A DNA stretch of 53,635 bases from IMG/VR virus record IMGVR_UViG_3300027917_000057, positions 1 to 53,635 of that record; one strand, given 5' to 3'. Positions 25,047-32,661 of this stretch are shown here, one piece after another; the first letter of the stretch is position 1, and each line of letters begins with the position of its first letter. The notes under the pieces were generated by a model. The model saw only the letters and a list, made by a program, of their open reading frames with translations. It had not been told where the DNA came from and did not search any database. The translations under genes and the position numbers were made by a program. Source of the stretch: a virus.

Positions 25047-25900
25047 CTAAACTCTCCAGGAGGAGGTGGTCCTCTCCTCTTTCGGGTTAGGCCTGCCAGC
25101 GTTGTTGGCATGCAGGTCCATGAGTAGGGGCACCAACCGCAGGGCATGCCCTCTGAGCGATCTGGCAGTGTTCCGGTAGCTGCTAGAGAGTGCGCCTGTT
25201 GCATCTTGTTCTCTAGGCGGTTCCAGAGCTTGTGGTCAAAGGCTACTAGGTAGGGCGCCTTGGGGCTGGTCCAGTTCGAGTTCGACTTGTTGTAGTAGAA
25301 GAACCACATCAAAGGGAGGTCCAAGACCTTCATGTAGACGTGGGCTTGTTCTAGGTGGTAGTCGAGTGGTTTGCGGAGTTTGGCGAACTCCTTGTCGCTC
25401 ATCGACTTGATCTCGAGGCCTACTCGGAGGTACGGGGTGTGGTTCGAGAAGAACAGAAACTCCCCGTCGCTGTGCGAGTAGATCTCGTACTTCTTGGTTA
25501 GCTCATTCAGCTCGGGAGTGATCTCGACCTCAGACTGAAATTCGACGGTTCCATCGGACATCCAGCACATTCGGTCGAAGTCGTCCTGAGCCAGAGAGTG
25601 CAGCAGCGTCCCCTGCTGGAAACGCCGCCGCATGTTGGTGTTGACCCGCTCTGGGTCGTTCTTCTTCTCAGTGGCCGCGATGGAGTAGACAACTCTCCGC
25701 AGGCAGCCAGAGATCTCCGAGGCGTGAACACCGTTTGCCCTGTCTTCGTCACCTCCCATGGGGACGTGTATGACGCGCCGGGCAGTATCTCTCTTCTTGT
25801 ACTCCTCGTAGAGGTCTCCGAGCCACGCGACGTTCGGCAGAAGGCTCTGCCATCCGTCCCTTCCCAGGTCATCGATCGTCAGCAGTTGCGGTGGGTTCAA
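25043..25900 (-). CDS. Cas4/RecB-like PD-(D/E)XK nuclease with Fe-S cysteines
   Basis: 285 residues from TTG 25900. All Cas4/AddB-type landmarks are visible: Cys66 (SEISGCLRR), His101 (LLHSLA), Asp145 (HSDGEF), Glu163-x-Lys165 (GLEIKSM), the QxxxY box at 185-189 (QAHVY), and a C-terminal cluster Cys254, Cys257, Cys263 (CGWCPYSWTC). Cys66 with the C-terminal cluster would hold a 4Fe-4S centre. Members are Mg-dependent single-strand exonucleases or endonucleases. No CRISPR array or cas genes are nearby, and it sits with RecA-, RusA- and Hjc-like genes, so end processing for phage recombination is the likely role. Confidence 0.87.
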   Translation of the reverse strand: MNPPQLLTIDDLGRDGWQSLLPNVAWLGDLYEEYKKRDTARRVIHVPMGGDEDRANGVHASEISGCLRRVVYSIAATEKKNDPERVNTNMRRRFQQGTLLHSLAQDDFDRMCWMSDGTVEFQSEVEITPELNELTKKYEIYSHSDGEFLFFSNHTPYLRVGLEIKSMSDKEFAKLRKPLDYHLEQAHVYMKVLDLPLMWFFYYNKSNSNWTSPKAPYLVAFDHKLWNRLENKMQQAHSLAATGTLPDRSEGMPCGWCPYSWTCMPTTLAGLTRKRRGPPPPGEFR

Positions 25901-26387
25901 GTCGGCTCTCCCATTCTTGTAAGGGGACTAGGACCCACTGTTCCTGGGTCACTAAGGTGGTGGGGGCTTTGAAGTCGATCTGAAAGACTGGGATCTGCCC
26001 CCGTTCGCACTCTGACCGAAGCTTGTGCAGCTCCGCCCTCGTGACCCTTATGCCCTTCCCGGCAGTGAACTTGTTCTCGATCCTGTACTTCTCGCGAATC
26101 GAGGCATCACTCTTCCGTCCGGGGACGCTGCCAGATCCGATGTTACGGTGGCCTCCGTGGATTTGCGCAACGCGCTCCTCCTGCCGCATGGACGCACGCC
26201 GCCGTCTCTTGAGAGTAGCTCTATCTTCCGCTTCGGGCTTTGATAGAAGGAGCGTCTTTTCTTCCCCATCGCTCATGGGGATGTAGATTTCCCCAGTATA
26301 GCCATCCATTCGCCCCGCGAGATGTAAGAACCAGTTTCCATGCTCGTCGGTGACCAGCCTGGGCAGTACGCTCACCGATACAAACAT
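25869..26387 (-). CDS. Hjc-like PD-(D/E)XK endonuclease
   Basis: 172 residues. The second half shows a compact resolvase-type nuclease core: GSGSVPGRKSDAS with Asp94, then YRIENKFT with the Glu104-x-Lys106 pair, then RAELHKLRSECERGQIPV and a final beta strand. This is the order of Hjc and related phage endonucleases. The N-terminal 60 residues are a separate beta region. It overlaps the RecA-like gene end by 16 nt and the Cas4-like gene by 32 nt. It may be a second junction nuclease alongside RusA; substrate not proven. Confidence 0.7.
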   Translation of the reverse strand: MFVSVSVLPRLVTDEHGNWFLHLAGRMDGYTGEIYIPMSDGEEKTLLLSKPEAEDRATLKRRRRASMRQEERVAQIHGGHRNIGSGSVPGRKSDASIREKYRIENKFTAGKGIRVTRAELHKLRSECERGQIPVFQIDFKAPTTLVTQEQWVLVPLQEWESRLEPTATADDR

Positions 26388-27676
26388 TGCTTCCCTGCTG
26401 ACGACAGGATCTCCCTACGGAAGACGAGCTCGAGGTCGAAGCTTTTGGCCAGGGCTTCCCTTAGCCCTGCTTCGTCTTGTGCGGAGGCTCCCTCGATGGG
26501 CTGTCGGGTGGTAGCGCTGAAGAGTTGGATCCCTTGAGGTACATGGACCAGGACTCCTCTCCGCAGCGCGCTAGCGATGAGCTCTCCGTGAAGGTCCACA
26601 CCTCCAAGATGATAGTAGTAGGGAAATTCGCCTGTAATGTTGTCGTGGGTGCCCGCTTTTCCCTTGAGGGTTTTGTACTTGATCCACTTACCCGCTATGT
26701 CGGACCCACCCTTTATCTTCTCCCCACTCCACATCACGAGGTCGATGAGCTTGTAGTGCTTGGAGCTCTCCCCGCCTTTTACCGTCCACTCCTGGATGTA
26801 CTTTTGTATGGCAGGGTTCATGTTCGCCCGTTCCTGGTTGGCAACTACCTGCTGAATGAAGAGGACCGTGGTCGCATTCTTCCCTCTGTTGACGAGCGGG
26901 GAATAGCGCATCCAGAACCTCTTCATCATGGTGGCGTGTGAACCTCGTCGCTCATCGTCGCTCAGGTCTTTGTCCAGGTCTGCCTCAGGTCGAAGAGAAG
27001 CGATAGAGTCCACTCCGATCACGGAGAAGATGTCCTGCTGCACGCAATCGAGCACGCCTCCCAGAGTTTCTTCTCCAGAGACCCCCGATATGGTCTCCAG
27101 TCGCCCGATACTTGTCTTGAAGTAGGCGAGTTCTTCCTGTGTGAACTGCGGGAGGCCCGAGATGTAGCGTGCCTCTGCCGCCTGATTCAGCAGGGCGTCT
27201 GGGACCTCTATACGAACGCCAGCTGAGATCGCCTGGTCGTAGGGGAAGGCCTGCTCGCCCACATGCAGGGCACCGTAGAAGTCCTTTCCGTAGATCTGTT
27301 GCTGCATGGCGATGGTTCGGAAGAGCAGCCAGCTCTTGCCGCTGTTGAAGGGGCCGCTAATCATAGAAGCACCACCAGCAGGGAACCCTCCACCCAACGC
27401 GATGTCTAGCTCGATGACGCCCGTTGGACGTCGCAGCATGTACTGATTCTCCCCCTCGCTAGCGGGGTACAGGCGCTCCTTCAAATGTGTGCGGAGCGCA
27501 CGGAGTCTAGAGGCCTTCTCCGTAGGGCTGAGCTCTCGCTGTTTCGTGAACGGATTTACCGGTTCCTCTGCGACGATAGTCTCGGCAGGAGCCGACGCTA
27601 CGGGTTGTGCCGACTCCTTCTTCGAGACCTTCTTCGCCGCCTTCTTCCCTACTTTTTTCTTTCTCCCTGTTGCCAT
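26372..27676 (-). CDS. RecA/UvsX-like recombinase
   Basis: 434 residues. I start at ATG 27676 because AGGAG lies 4 nt upstream; in-frame codons to 27769 would add 31 residues that overlap the zinc-ribbon gene. The N-terminus is Lys-rich and disordered (about 1-40). The RecA core has TGVIELDIALGGGFPAGG, Walker A GPFNSGKS (108-115), a FSVIGVDSIASLRP Walker B (217-230) and a FIQQVVANQ L2-like region. It would form ATP-dependent filaments on single-stranded DNA for strand exchange. It shares an operon with polymerase, HU and three nucleases. Confidence 0.9.
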   Translation of the reverse strand: MATGRKKKVGKKAAKKVSKKESAQPVASAPAETIVAEEPVNPFTKQRELSPTEKASRLRALRTHLKERLYPASEGENQYMLRRPTGVIELDIALGGGFPAGGASMISGPFNSGKSWLLFRTIAMQQQIYGKDFYGALHVGEQAFPYDQAISAGVRIEVPDALLNQAAEARYISGLPQFTQEELAYFKTSIGRLETISGVSGEETLGGVLDCVQQDIFSVIGVDSIASLRPEADLDKDLSDDERRGSHATMMKRFWMRYSPLVNRGKNATTVLFIQQVVANQERANMNPAIQKYIQEWTVKGGESSKHYKLIDLVMWSGEKIKGGSDIAGKWIKYKTLKGKAGTHDNITGEFPYYYHLGGVDLHGELIASALRRGVLVHVPQGIQLFSATTRQPIEGASAQDEAGLREALAKSFDLELVFRREILSSAGKQCLYR

Positions 27677-27834
27677 GGATCTCCTGTTTCCTCGAACGGT
27701 TCTGTTCCATGCGTGGGGCACTTGAGCAGCTGCCCCAGCTTCACCAGAGGCCGCCCACATTCGGGGCATCCTTTGGCCGCCTTCTTCTCCAACTGTTCTT
27801 GATCTGCTCCCTCAACGACGCCGAGCTTTTCCAT
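27649..27834 (-). CDS. Small zinc-ribbon protein
   Basis: 61 residues. One zinc knuckle set, Cys23-x2-Cys26 and Cys39-x2-His42 (GCPECGRP, then KCPTHG). The rest is charged and disordered. It overlaps the HU-like gene by 23 nt and the RecA-like start by 28 nt, which supports coupled translation. Small zinc ribbons of this kind often contact DNA or polymerases. No specific family recognised. Confidence 0.7.
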   Translation of the reverse strand: MEKLGVVEGADQEQLEKKAAKGCPECGRPLVKLGQLLKCPTHGTEPFEETGDPWQQGERKK

Positions 27835-28141
27835 GAGTAGCCTCCAACCGTCTCTTGAGAATCCGAGACTTGGTGAAGTATACCCGATAGTTCTGCTCGA
27901 CTTTCACCCCCTTTGGGCCCCCCTTCGGGCCACGTCCAAAGAGAGGGACTTCTCGGTCGACCTGCATACGGACCACACGAAGGCGTCCGATGCTCTCCAG
28001 GAAGATCTCCCTCCGCTTAGAGAGCTGCTCAGATGCGATGTCTAGAAAGGCAGCTGTGATCTCCCGAACGGTTCTTTCAGACCAGCCAGTCTTCAGAGAG
28101 ACCAGCCGGTCCAGCTCCATCTTTACTTGGCTTGTCCCCAT
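27812..28141 (-). CDS. HU/IHF-like DNA-bending protein
   Basis: 109 residues, slightly longer than the usual 90. The HU-type pattern runs MELDRLVSLKTGWSER, VREITAAFLDIASEQLSKRR, then IFLESIGRLRVVRM, a basic beta-arm with GRGPKGGPKG, and RVYFTKSRILKRRL. The arm replaces the classical Pro-containing tip with a Gly/Lys/Pro segment. Start at ATG 28141 overlaps the polymerase end by 19 nt; ATG 28120 is the alternative. Likely bends or compacts phage DNA during replication or transcription. Confidence 0.82.
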   Translation of the reverse strand: MGTSQVKMELDRLVSLKTGWSERTVREITAAFLDIASEQLSKRREIFLESIGRLRVVRMQVDREVPLFGRGPKGGPKGVKVEQNYRVYFTKSRILKRRLEATHGKARRR

Positions 28142-30168
28142 GAGTTCCCCACTCCTGCTTCGGCCGTCAGAGGGCAGGCCAGTTCTGATGTGAATGGGTG
28201 GGCCATCATGTCTTCGATGAGGGCCTTCACCTCTTCCGTCGTTTCCTCCGGGGCCTCGAACACCAACTCATCATGGATCTGCAGCAGCATGTAGGCGCCG
28301 TAGTGGTAGTCCAGCGCCATGGCATCCAGATTGAGCTGCGCCATCTTGGTCACGTCTGCTGCCGACCCCTGGATCTGGGTGTTCACTGCGAGGCGTTCAC
28401 CCAACGCTTGTTCATCCTTTCGATACGAAGAGATCATTGGGATGTTGCGTCGGCGCCCTAGGACAGTGAAGGCGTAGCCGTACTTCTTCCCCTCCTCGAC
28501 GGCCTCTGTGAAGAAGCGGTCGACTGCGGGGTAGGTCTCTTTGTAGGTCCTGATCTTGTCCTGCGCTTCTCTAAGGCTAGAGTTGATCTGCTTGCTAAGC
28601 TTGCCCGCACCCATACCGTAGTTGAGCCCGAAGCCGATGCTCTTCGCGTCATTTCTGGCTTTCAGGCACTCACGCACGTAGGCCATGACACCGTCTACGC
28701 TGAAGCCGTAGCGGTTTTGAATCGCCTCGATCCCACCGGACAGGCTTTGCTGCACCAGTACCAGAACCTCTTCTGGAGTTAGCTCGCCCTTCTTGATCTT
28801 CTTGTCGATGACGTTCTTGCAGTAGTCAATATGCTCGTACTCGATGTCGAACATCAGACTGGCGTTGCCCTGATGAATGTCCCAGCCTCTGCGGAAGATA
28901 TCGATCATCGATTCCTCCATAGCGGCTGCGGACAGAAGACGCATCTCCAGCTGAGAGTAGTCAGCTGCCAGGATCTTGTTGCCCGGAGTGGTGATAAACG
29001 CTTCCCGGATCCCCCACTTGTCGTTCTCTGGCCGGGGAATGTTCTGCAGGTTGGGGTTGGAGCTAGAAAGACGGCCGGTGCGTGCCACGTCTTGATTGAA
29101 CGTGGAGTGGATGCGCCCATTGGGGTCTCGAACGTCTAGGAGCCCTACCAAGTAGGTACCGTGCAGCTTGGAGTACTCACGATGGGTCAGCACTAGCTCT
29201 GCGGCCAAGACCTCATTCTTGTAGTGCTCCAAGAACTCGCTATCTACGCTGGCTTGCTGGACGCCGGTCTTCCCACCCTTGGTTTTCCTCAGCGGTTCGA
29301 GGCCCAGTTCATCGATGAAGTACTCTCGCATCTGCGGCGTGCTGTTGATGTTGAGCATCCTGCCCACGGTTTTGACGATCTCTCGTCCTATCCGGTTGAT
29401 TTCAGCCTCTGCCTCAGGACGGGCTTTTTCTAGACGGTTCACGTCGATGAGGATCCCCCGACGTTCCATCTTCCAGAGGACCTTGGTGAAAGGGACCTCG
29501 ATCTTGTGAAAGTAGTCCCACAGGGTGTTGATATAGGGTGGTTCGTCGCTGAAGAGAGAGTGGGTGAATGAGCTCTCTAGCTGCTTTCGGAGCTCATGGA
29601 ATATGAGCAGAGTGCCCCAGGCATCATTGGCCGCGTATTCGACAAGTAGGTTGAAGTTCTCGCTCTCGGCTCTTTTGATGAGCTGTTCTGCGGACTGCTT
29701 CTTCCCGATCTTCCCGAAGGTGTCTTGGAAGTCAGCCCAGGTCCAGCCAAGGATGTGCTGCGCTATGAACTTCAGTCGGTGCGGCTTGTCTTCGTACAGA
29801 AGAGAGTGCATCACCTGTACGCAGTTGAGCCTACCTGCCAAGTTGATCCCCACGTTAGCGAGAATGTGCGCGTCGTACTTGGCGTTCGCGAGAATCCAAT
29901 CCTTCTTGGAGTCTGCGAAGGCCTCCATGAAGTACGGAAGGAGCTCAGCGTTTAGGGTGGCTCTCCTATTCGTGCCCCAGGCTAGCGACCAGTAGAGGGG
30001 TATGTCCCGCCAGTTCACCAAGCCCGTAGTCTCGGTGTCGATGGCCACGTAGCGCTCAGCAGCGACTTCTCGGATTATGTTCTCGAGTCTCTCGCCAGTA
30101 TAGGGGCAGGTCGTGTACCCAGGGCCGAAGTACATGGTCGTGGGTAGATCGATGTTCCATCCTGTCAT
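28123..30168 (-). CDS. Family A DNA polymerase with 3'-5' exonuclease
   Basis: 681 residues. The exonuclease has motif I DTETTG (44-49), motif II NAKYDAH (95-101) and motif III YAAND (178-182). The polymerase has TGRLSSSNPNLQNIP (364-378), motif A DYSQLEMR (403-410), motif B RNDAKSIGFGLNYG (505-518) and motif C QIHDELVFE (630-638). There is no 5' nuclease domain. About 60 extra residues (441-500) lie between motifs A and B in the fingers. It would be the replicative polymerase, given the primase and helicase upstream in the same direction. A strong hairpin precedes the gene. Confidence 0.95.
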   Translation of the reverse strand: MTGWNIDLPTTMYFGPGYTTCPYTGERLENIIREVAAERYVAIDTETTGLVNWRDIPLYWSLAWGTNRRATLNAELLPYFMEAFADSKKDWILANAKYDAHILANVGINLAGRLNCVQVMHSLLYEDKPHRLKFIAQHILGWTWADFQDTFGKIGKKQSAEQLIKRAESENFNLLVEYAANDAWGTLLIFHELRKQLESSFTHSLFSDEPPYINTLWDYFHKIEVPFTKVLWKMERRGILIDVNRLEKARPEAEAEINRIGREIVKTVGRMLNINSTPQMREYFIDELGLEPLRKTKGGKTGVQQASVDSEFLEHYKNEVLAAELVLTHREYSKLHGTYLVGLLDVRDPNGRIHSTFNQDVARTGRLSSSNPNLQNIPRPENDKWGIREAFITTPGNKILAADYSQLEMRLLSAAAMEESMIDIFRRGWDIHQGNASLMFDIEYEHIDYCKNVIDKKIKKGELTPEEVLVLVQQSLSGGIEAIQNRYGFSVDGVMAYVRECLKARNDAKSIGFGLNYGMGAGKLSKQINSSLREAQDKIRTYKETYPAVDRFFTEAVEEGKKYGYAFTVLGRRRNIPMISSYRKDEQALGERLAVNTQIQGSAADVTKMAQLNLDAMALDYHYGAYMLLQIHDELVFEAPEETTEEVKALIEDMMAHPFTSELACPLTAEAGVGNSWGQAK

Positions 30169-30177
30169 TGGACACCT

Positions 30178-30203
30178 ACCCGCCCCCCGAAGGGGGGGCG
30201 GGT
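30178..30203 (-). terminator. Very stable GC hairpin with cTTCGg loop
   Basis: ACCCGCCCCCC pairs with GGGGGGCGGGT (11 bp) around a CTTC loop on the - strand, so the tip reads C-TTCG-G, an ultra-stable tetraloop. It lies between the multi-zinc protein and the polymerase gene. No T-run follows, so it could terminate partially, or be an RNA processing or stability element that sets polymerase level. Confidence 0.5.
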
Positions 30204-30218
30204 CCTGTTGATGCCCCG

Positions 30219-31643
30219 TTACTTCGGGGGCTGACGGACGCTAGGCATCCCTGCGAGCCCCGGCATGCTGGGGAACGAAGGAATGGGCGCGGGTTGTGGC
30301 GAGGTCCCCACCGGAGCTGCAGGAGCTGCGGGAGGCGCAAAGCCGGGAGCGGGCTGCATACCAGGCAGACGTAGGGACTGTCCTCCCCCGAAGCCAGTAG
30401 GAGCCGCTGCTGTGGGTTGCGGCGGCGCCAAGGGGTTCGGAGCTGCAGGGGGCGGAGCTTGGTATACGGGCTGTTGTGGCGGTTGGTACATGGGTTGCTG
30501 ATGAACCTGGGCCTGCACGGGAGGGGCCGGGTTCCTGTCTTCTGCTGTAGCCGTGCCCCACCACTCTGCCTGCTTATCCAGCGGTGCGGGCTTGAACTTT
30601 GCCAGGAGGTCCAACGGCTGGATCGATGCCAGAATCTGCGGGTCCTCGACCTGGATGGGCCGCGGCTCGCTACGGTTGAGGATCTGAAGGAACGTCTGCT
30701 GCCCCTTGGTCCCAACCGATGTGATCTGGAGGTCCACATCGAAGATGGAGGCGCGCTTTCCTGCACCGCAGGCGGAGCAGTTGACGACCTCTATGGGGTA
30801 GCCGTTGAACCCGCACTGACACTGGTGCGGATTGTTGTCGATCTGAGCACGTTGCTCGGGGGTGAGCGTGGTGTTGGTATCGTAGACCACTCCACCGCAG
30901 TTGGCGCAGTTGCGGCTGATGAACTGGATAGCGCCTCGGGTCCCGCAGTTAGCGCAGTCCTGCATGATGTAGTCGTTGTTGCTCAGCAGCGTGTCCTTGT
31001 ACGTTTCCCCCATCGGCCACGCAATGAGATGTCCGTACTTGGACTCGCACCCAGCGTAGCGAGGGTCGTTCTCCTGCCCCATGACCCAATCCATCCGAGG
31101 CTGGCCTTGCTGATCGACCACGGTGCGCCCCTGTCCGTCCTTCCTAGGGGCGTTGTACCAGAGGCCGTAGTCCCACCAGGTGAAGGCGTACATGTCACGC
31201 ATAGAGATGCGATTGGGGCCCTTGGTGCGATCCCCTGCCGCCCTCTTCTGAGATCGGATGCTGTAGTCCTCCCAGAAGATGTCGCAGCCGTGGCATGGGT
31301 TGCGTAAGGAGCGGTTGCGGAACAGAGGACCTGCGGAGCAGATGCCCCCACGTCCTACCTGGCCACCCATGTAGTGCTCCTTGAACATGACGTACTCGTA
31401 CATGACCTGCTCGACCGTCTGATCGTCGAAACTCACTTCCTGCACGTATTGCCCAGGGATGAGTCGGCCGAAGCGGGCGTGGTTCGTTGGAACCTTGAAG
31501 GTGTCCTTCCAGTAGGGAGCACCCCCGCCCCCTCCTCGCGGACGGTTCTGTCGAGCATTCGACAGATGACGGGCACGCTGACTGAGGTTGCCACCGTAGG
31601 GGACTACGCGACCGAGTTGCTCGGGGTTCTTTCCGAATGCCAT
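30219..31643 (-). CDS. Multi-zinc-knuckle protein with Pro/Gln-rich tail, replisome-associated
   Basis: 474 residues. The N-terminal 340 residues contain several Cys pairs: PCHGCDIFW (117-120), CANCGTRG (230-233), CANCGG (246-249), CQCG (275-277) and CSACGAG (289-292). Aromatic residues are plentiful (FTWWDYGLWY). Residues about 370-474 are Pro/Gln/Ala low complexity. It sits between primase and polymerase in one operon, so a single-stranded DNA-binding or replisome-scaffold role is plausible. I do not recognise the family, and the role is inference. Confidence 0.7.
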   Translation of the reverse strand: MAFGKNPEQLGRVVPYGGNLSQRARHLSNARQNRPRGGGGGAPYWKDTFKVPTNHARFGRLIPGQYVQEVSFDDQTVEQVMYEYVMFKEHYMGGQVGRGGICSAGPLFRNRSLRNPCHGCDIFWEDYSIRSQKRAAGDRTKGPNRISMRDMYAFTWWDYGLWYNAPRKDGQGRTVVDQQGQPRMDWVMGQENDPRYAGCESKYGHLIAWPMGETYKDTLLSNNDYIMQDCANCGTRGAIQFISRNCANCGGVVYDTNTTLTPEQRAQIDNNPHQCQCGFNGYPIEVVNCSACGAGKRASIFDVDLQITSVGTKGQQTFLQILNRSEPRPIQVEDPQILASIQPLDLLAKFKPAPLDKQAEWWGTATAEDRNPAPPVQAQVHQQPMYQPPQQPVYQAPPPAAPNPLAPPQPTAAAPTGFGGGQSLRLPGMQPAPGFAPPAAPAAPVGTSPQPAPIPSFPSMPGLAGMPSVRQPPK

Positions 31644-31647
31644 GTGT

Positions 31648-32661
31648 TTACTCCTGTTGGGCGATCGTGCCCATCTTCTTTTCCAGCCATGTTGTGTAGG
31701 GGACAGCCTTCGTGAACTGCTCTAGAACTTCGTCTTGTTCCAGGCTGTCTGGTTGCGCTTCGTCTACTTCTTCTAACCGCTTTGGGTATTCGACGACGAG
31801 GGTATCGACGCTTCGGGTGAGTGCCGCGCTGGCTTTTGAAACGCCATCAATCCCCGCGTTGTTGTTGTCCAGGAAGAGGTACACCGGCACCCCGAGCCTT
31901 TCAAGGATCCACTGCTGCTCCCAGGACAGATAACTTCCTAGGAGACCGACCACGTTCGTTATGCCGGCTTGATGCACCCACATGCAGGCCTTGAAGCCTT
32001 CCACGACAGCCACGAATGCAGTGCTGGGGTTCAGCTGAAGAGTGGCGGGGTAGACCGCGTGGGCGTTGTAGAGCAGCCCCCTCTTGTTCCAGTTGAGTCG
32101 TTCTGGGAGCCCCCACGTCTTGTACTCACGGTCGTAGATCTTGTATCGGGGCCAGGCTTCCGAGCTAATTGCCCGGCCGCTGATTCCGACTAAGTAGCCA
32201 CGTATGTCTCGCAGGGGGAAGGTGATCCTGTTGTGCCACTTGTCGAATCCGACCTCGAAGTGACGCAGCGTCTTATCCTCAAACCCTGCCTCGAGCAATG
32301 AGGTGGGGCACATGTCTAGGAGGCCTAGGAACGTCTCGTCGATGGGGAGCATCTCGAAGACGCCAGGCCGTGTAGGATCTGGAGGCTTGGGAGAGTTTTG
32401 CTTGGCGGCCTCTATGAGCGCGTCGTATCGGAGCTTGAGGGCCTGAGCACCCACTCCCATGTCCCGAAGGAACGTCCTCAAGGTCCCCCGTGCGTGGCAC
32501 GAGTGACAGAAGAACACTCCGTTGATCAGGCTCATTGCGAATGACGGTTTGCTCTCCTCGTGAAACGGGCACACCGCCATGATGTTTTCGGGGCCGGACC
32601 TCCTGACCTTGTCCAGGTATTGCTCAGCAAGGGAGTAAATCTCCCCGGAAATGTCCATCAT
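31648..32661 (-). CDS. DnaG-type DNA primase
   Basis: 337 residues. The zinc domain has CPFH at 31-34 and CHSC at 52-55 (C-x2-H-x17-C-x2-C), the CHC2 pattern of bacterial and phage primases. The TOPRIM domain begins FVAVVEGFKA with Glu221 and continues to YLFLDNNNAG (261-270), where the second acidic motif is reduced to one Asp. It lays RNA primers for the replisome. The start overlaps the helicase stop as TAATG. Length is short for DnaG because the helicase-interaction domain is missing or replaced by the acidic tail. Confidence 0.9.
   Translation of the reverse strand: MMDISGEIYSLAEQYLDKVRRSGPENIMAVCPFHEESKPSFAMSLINGVFFCHSCHARGTLRTFLRDMGVGAQALKLRYDALIEAAKQNSPKPPDPTRPGVFEMLPIDETFLGLLDMCPTSLLEAGFEDKTLRHFEVGFDKWHNRITFPLRDIRGYLVGISGRAISSEAWPRYKIYDREYKTWGLPERLNWNKRGLLYNAHAVYPATLQLNPSTAFVAVVEGFKACMWVHQAGITNVVGLLGSYLSWEQQWILERLGVPVYLFLDNNNAGIDGVSKASAALTRSVDTLVVEYPKRLEEVDEAQPDSLEQDEVLEQFTKAVPYTTWLEKKMGTIAQQE

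Noticed and set aside
25043-25900. CRISPR-associated system because of the Cas4-like nuclease
   Set aside because: No repeat-spacer array or other cas gene is visible in the window. The neighbours are recombination and replication genes.
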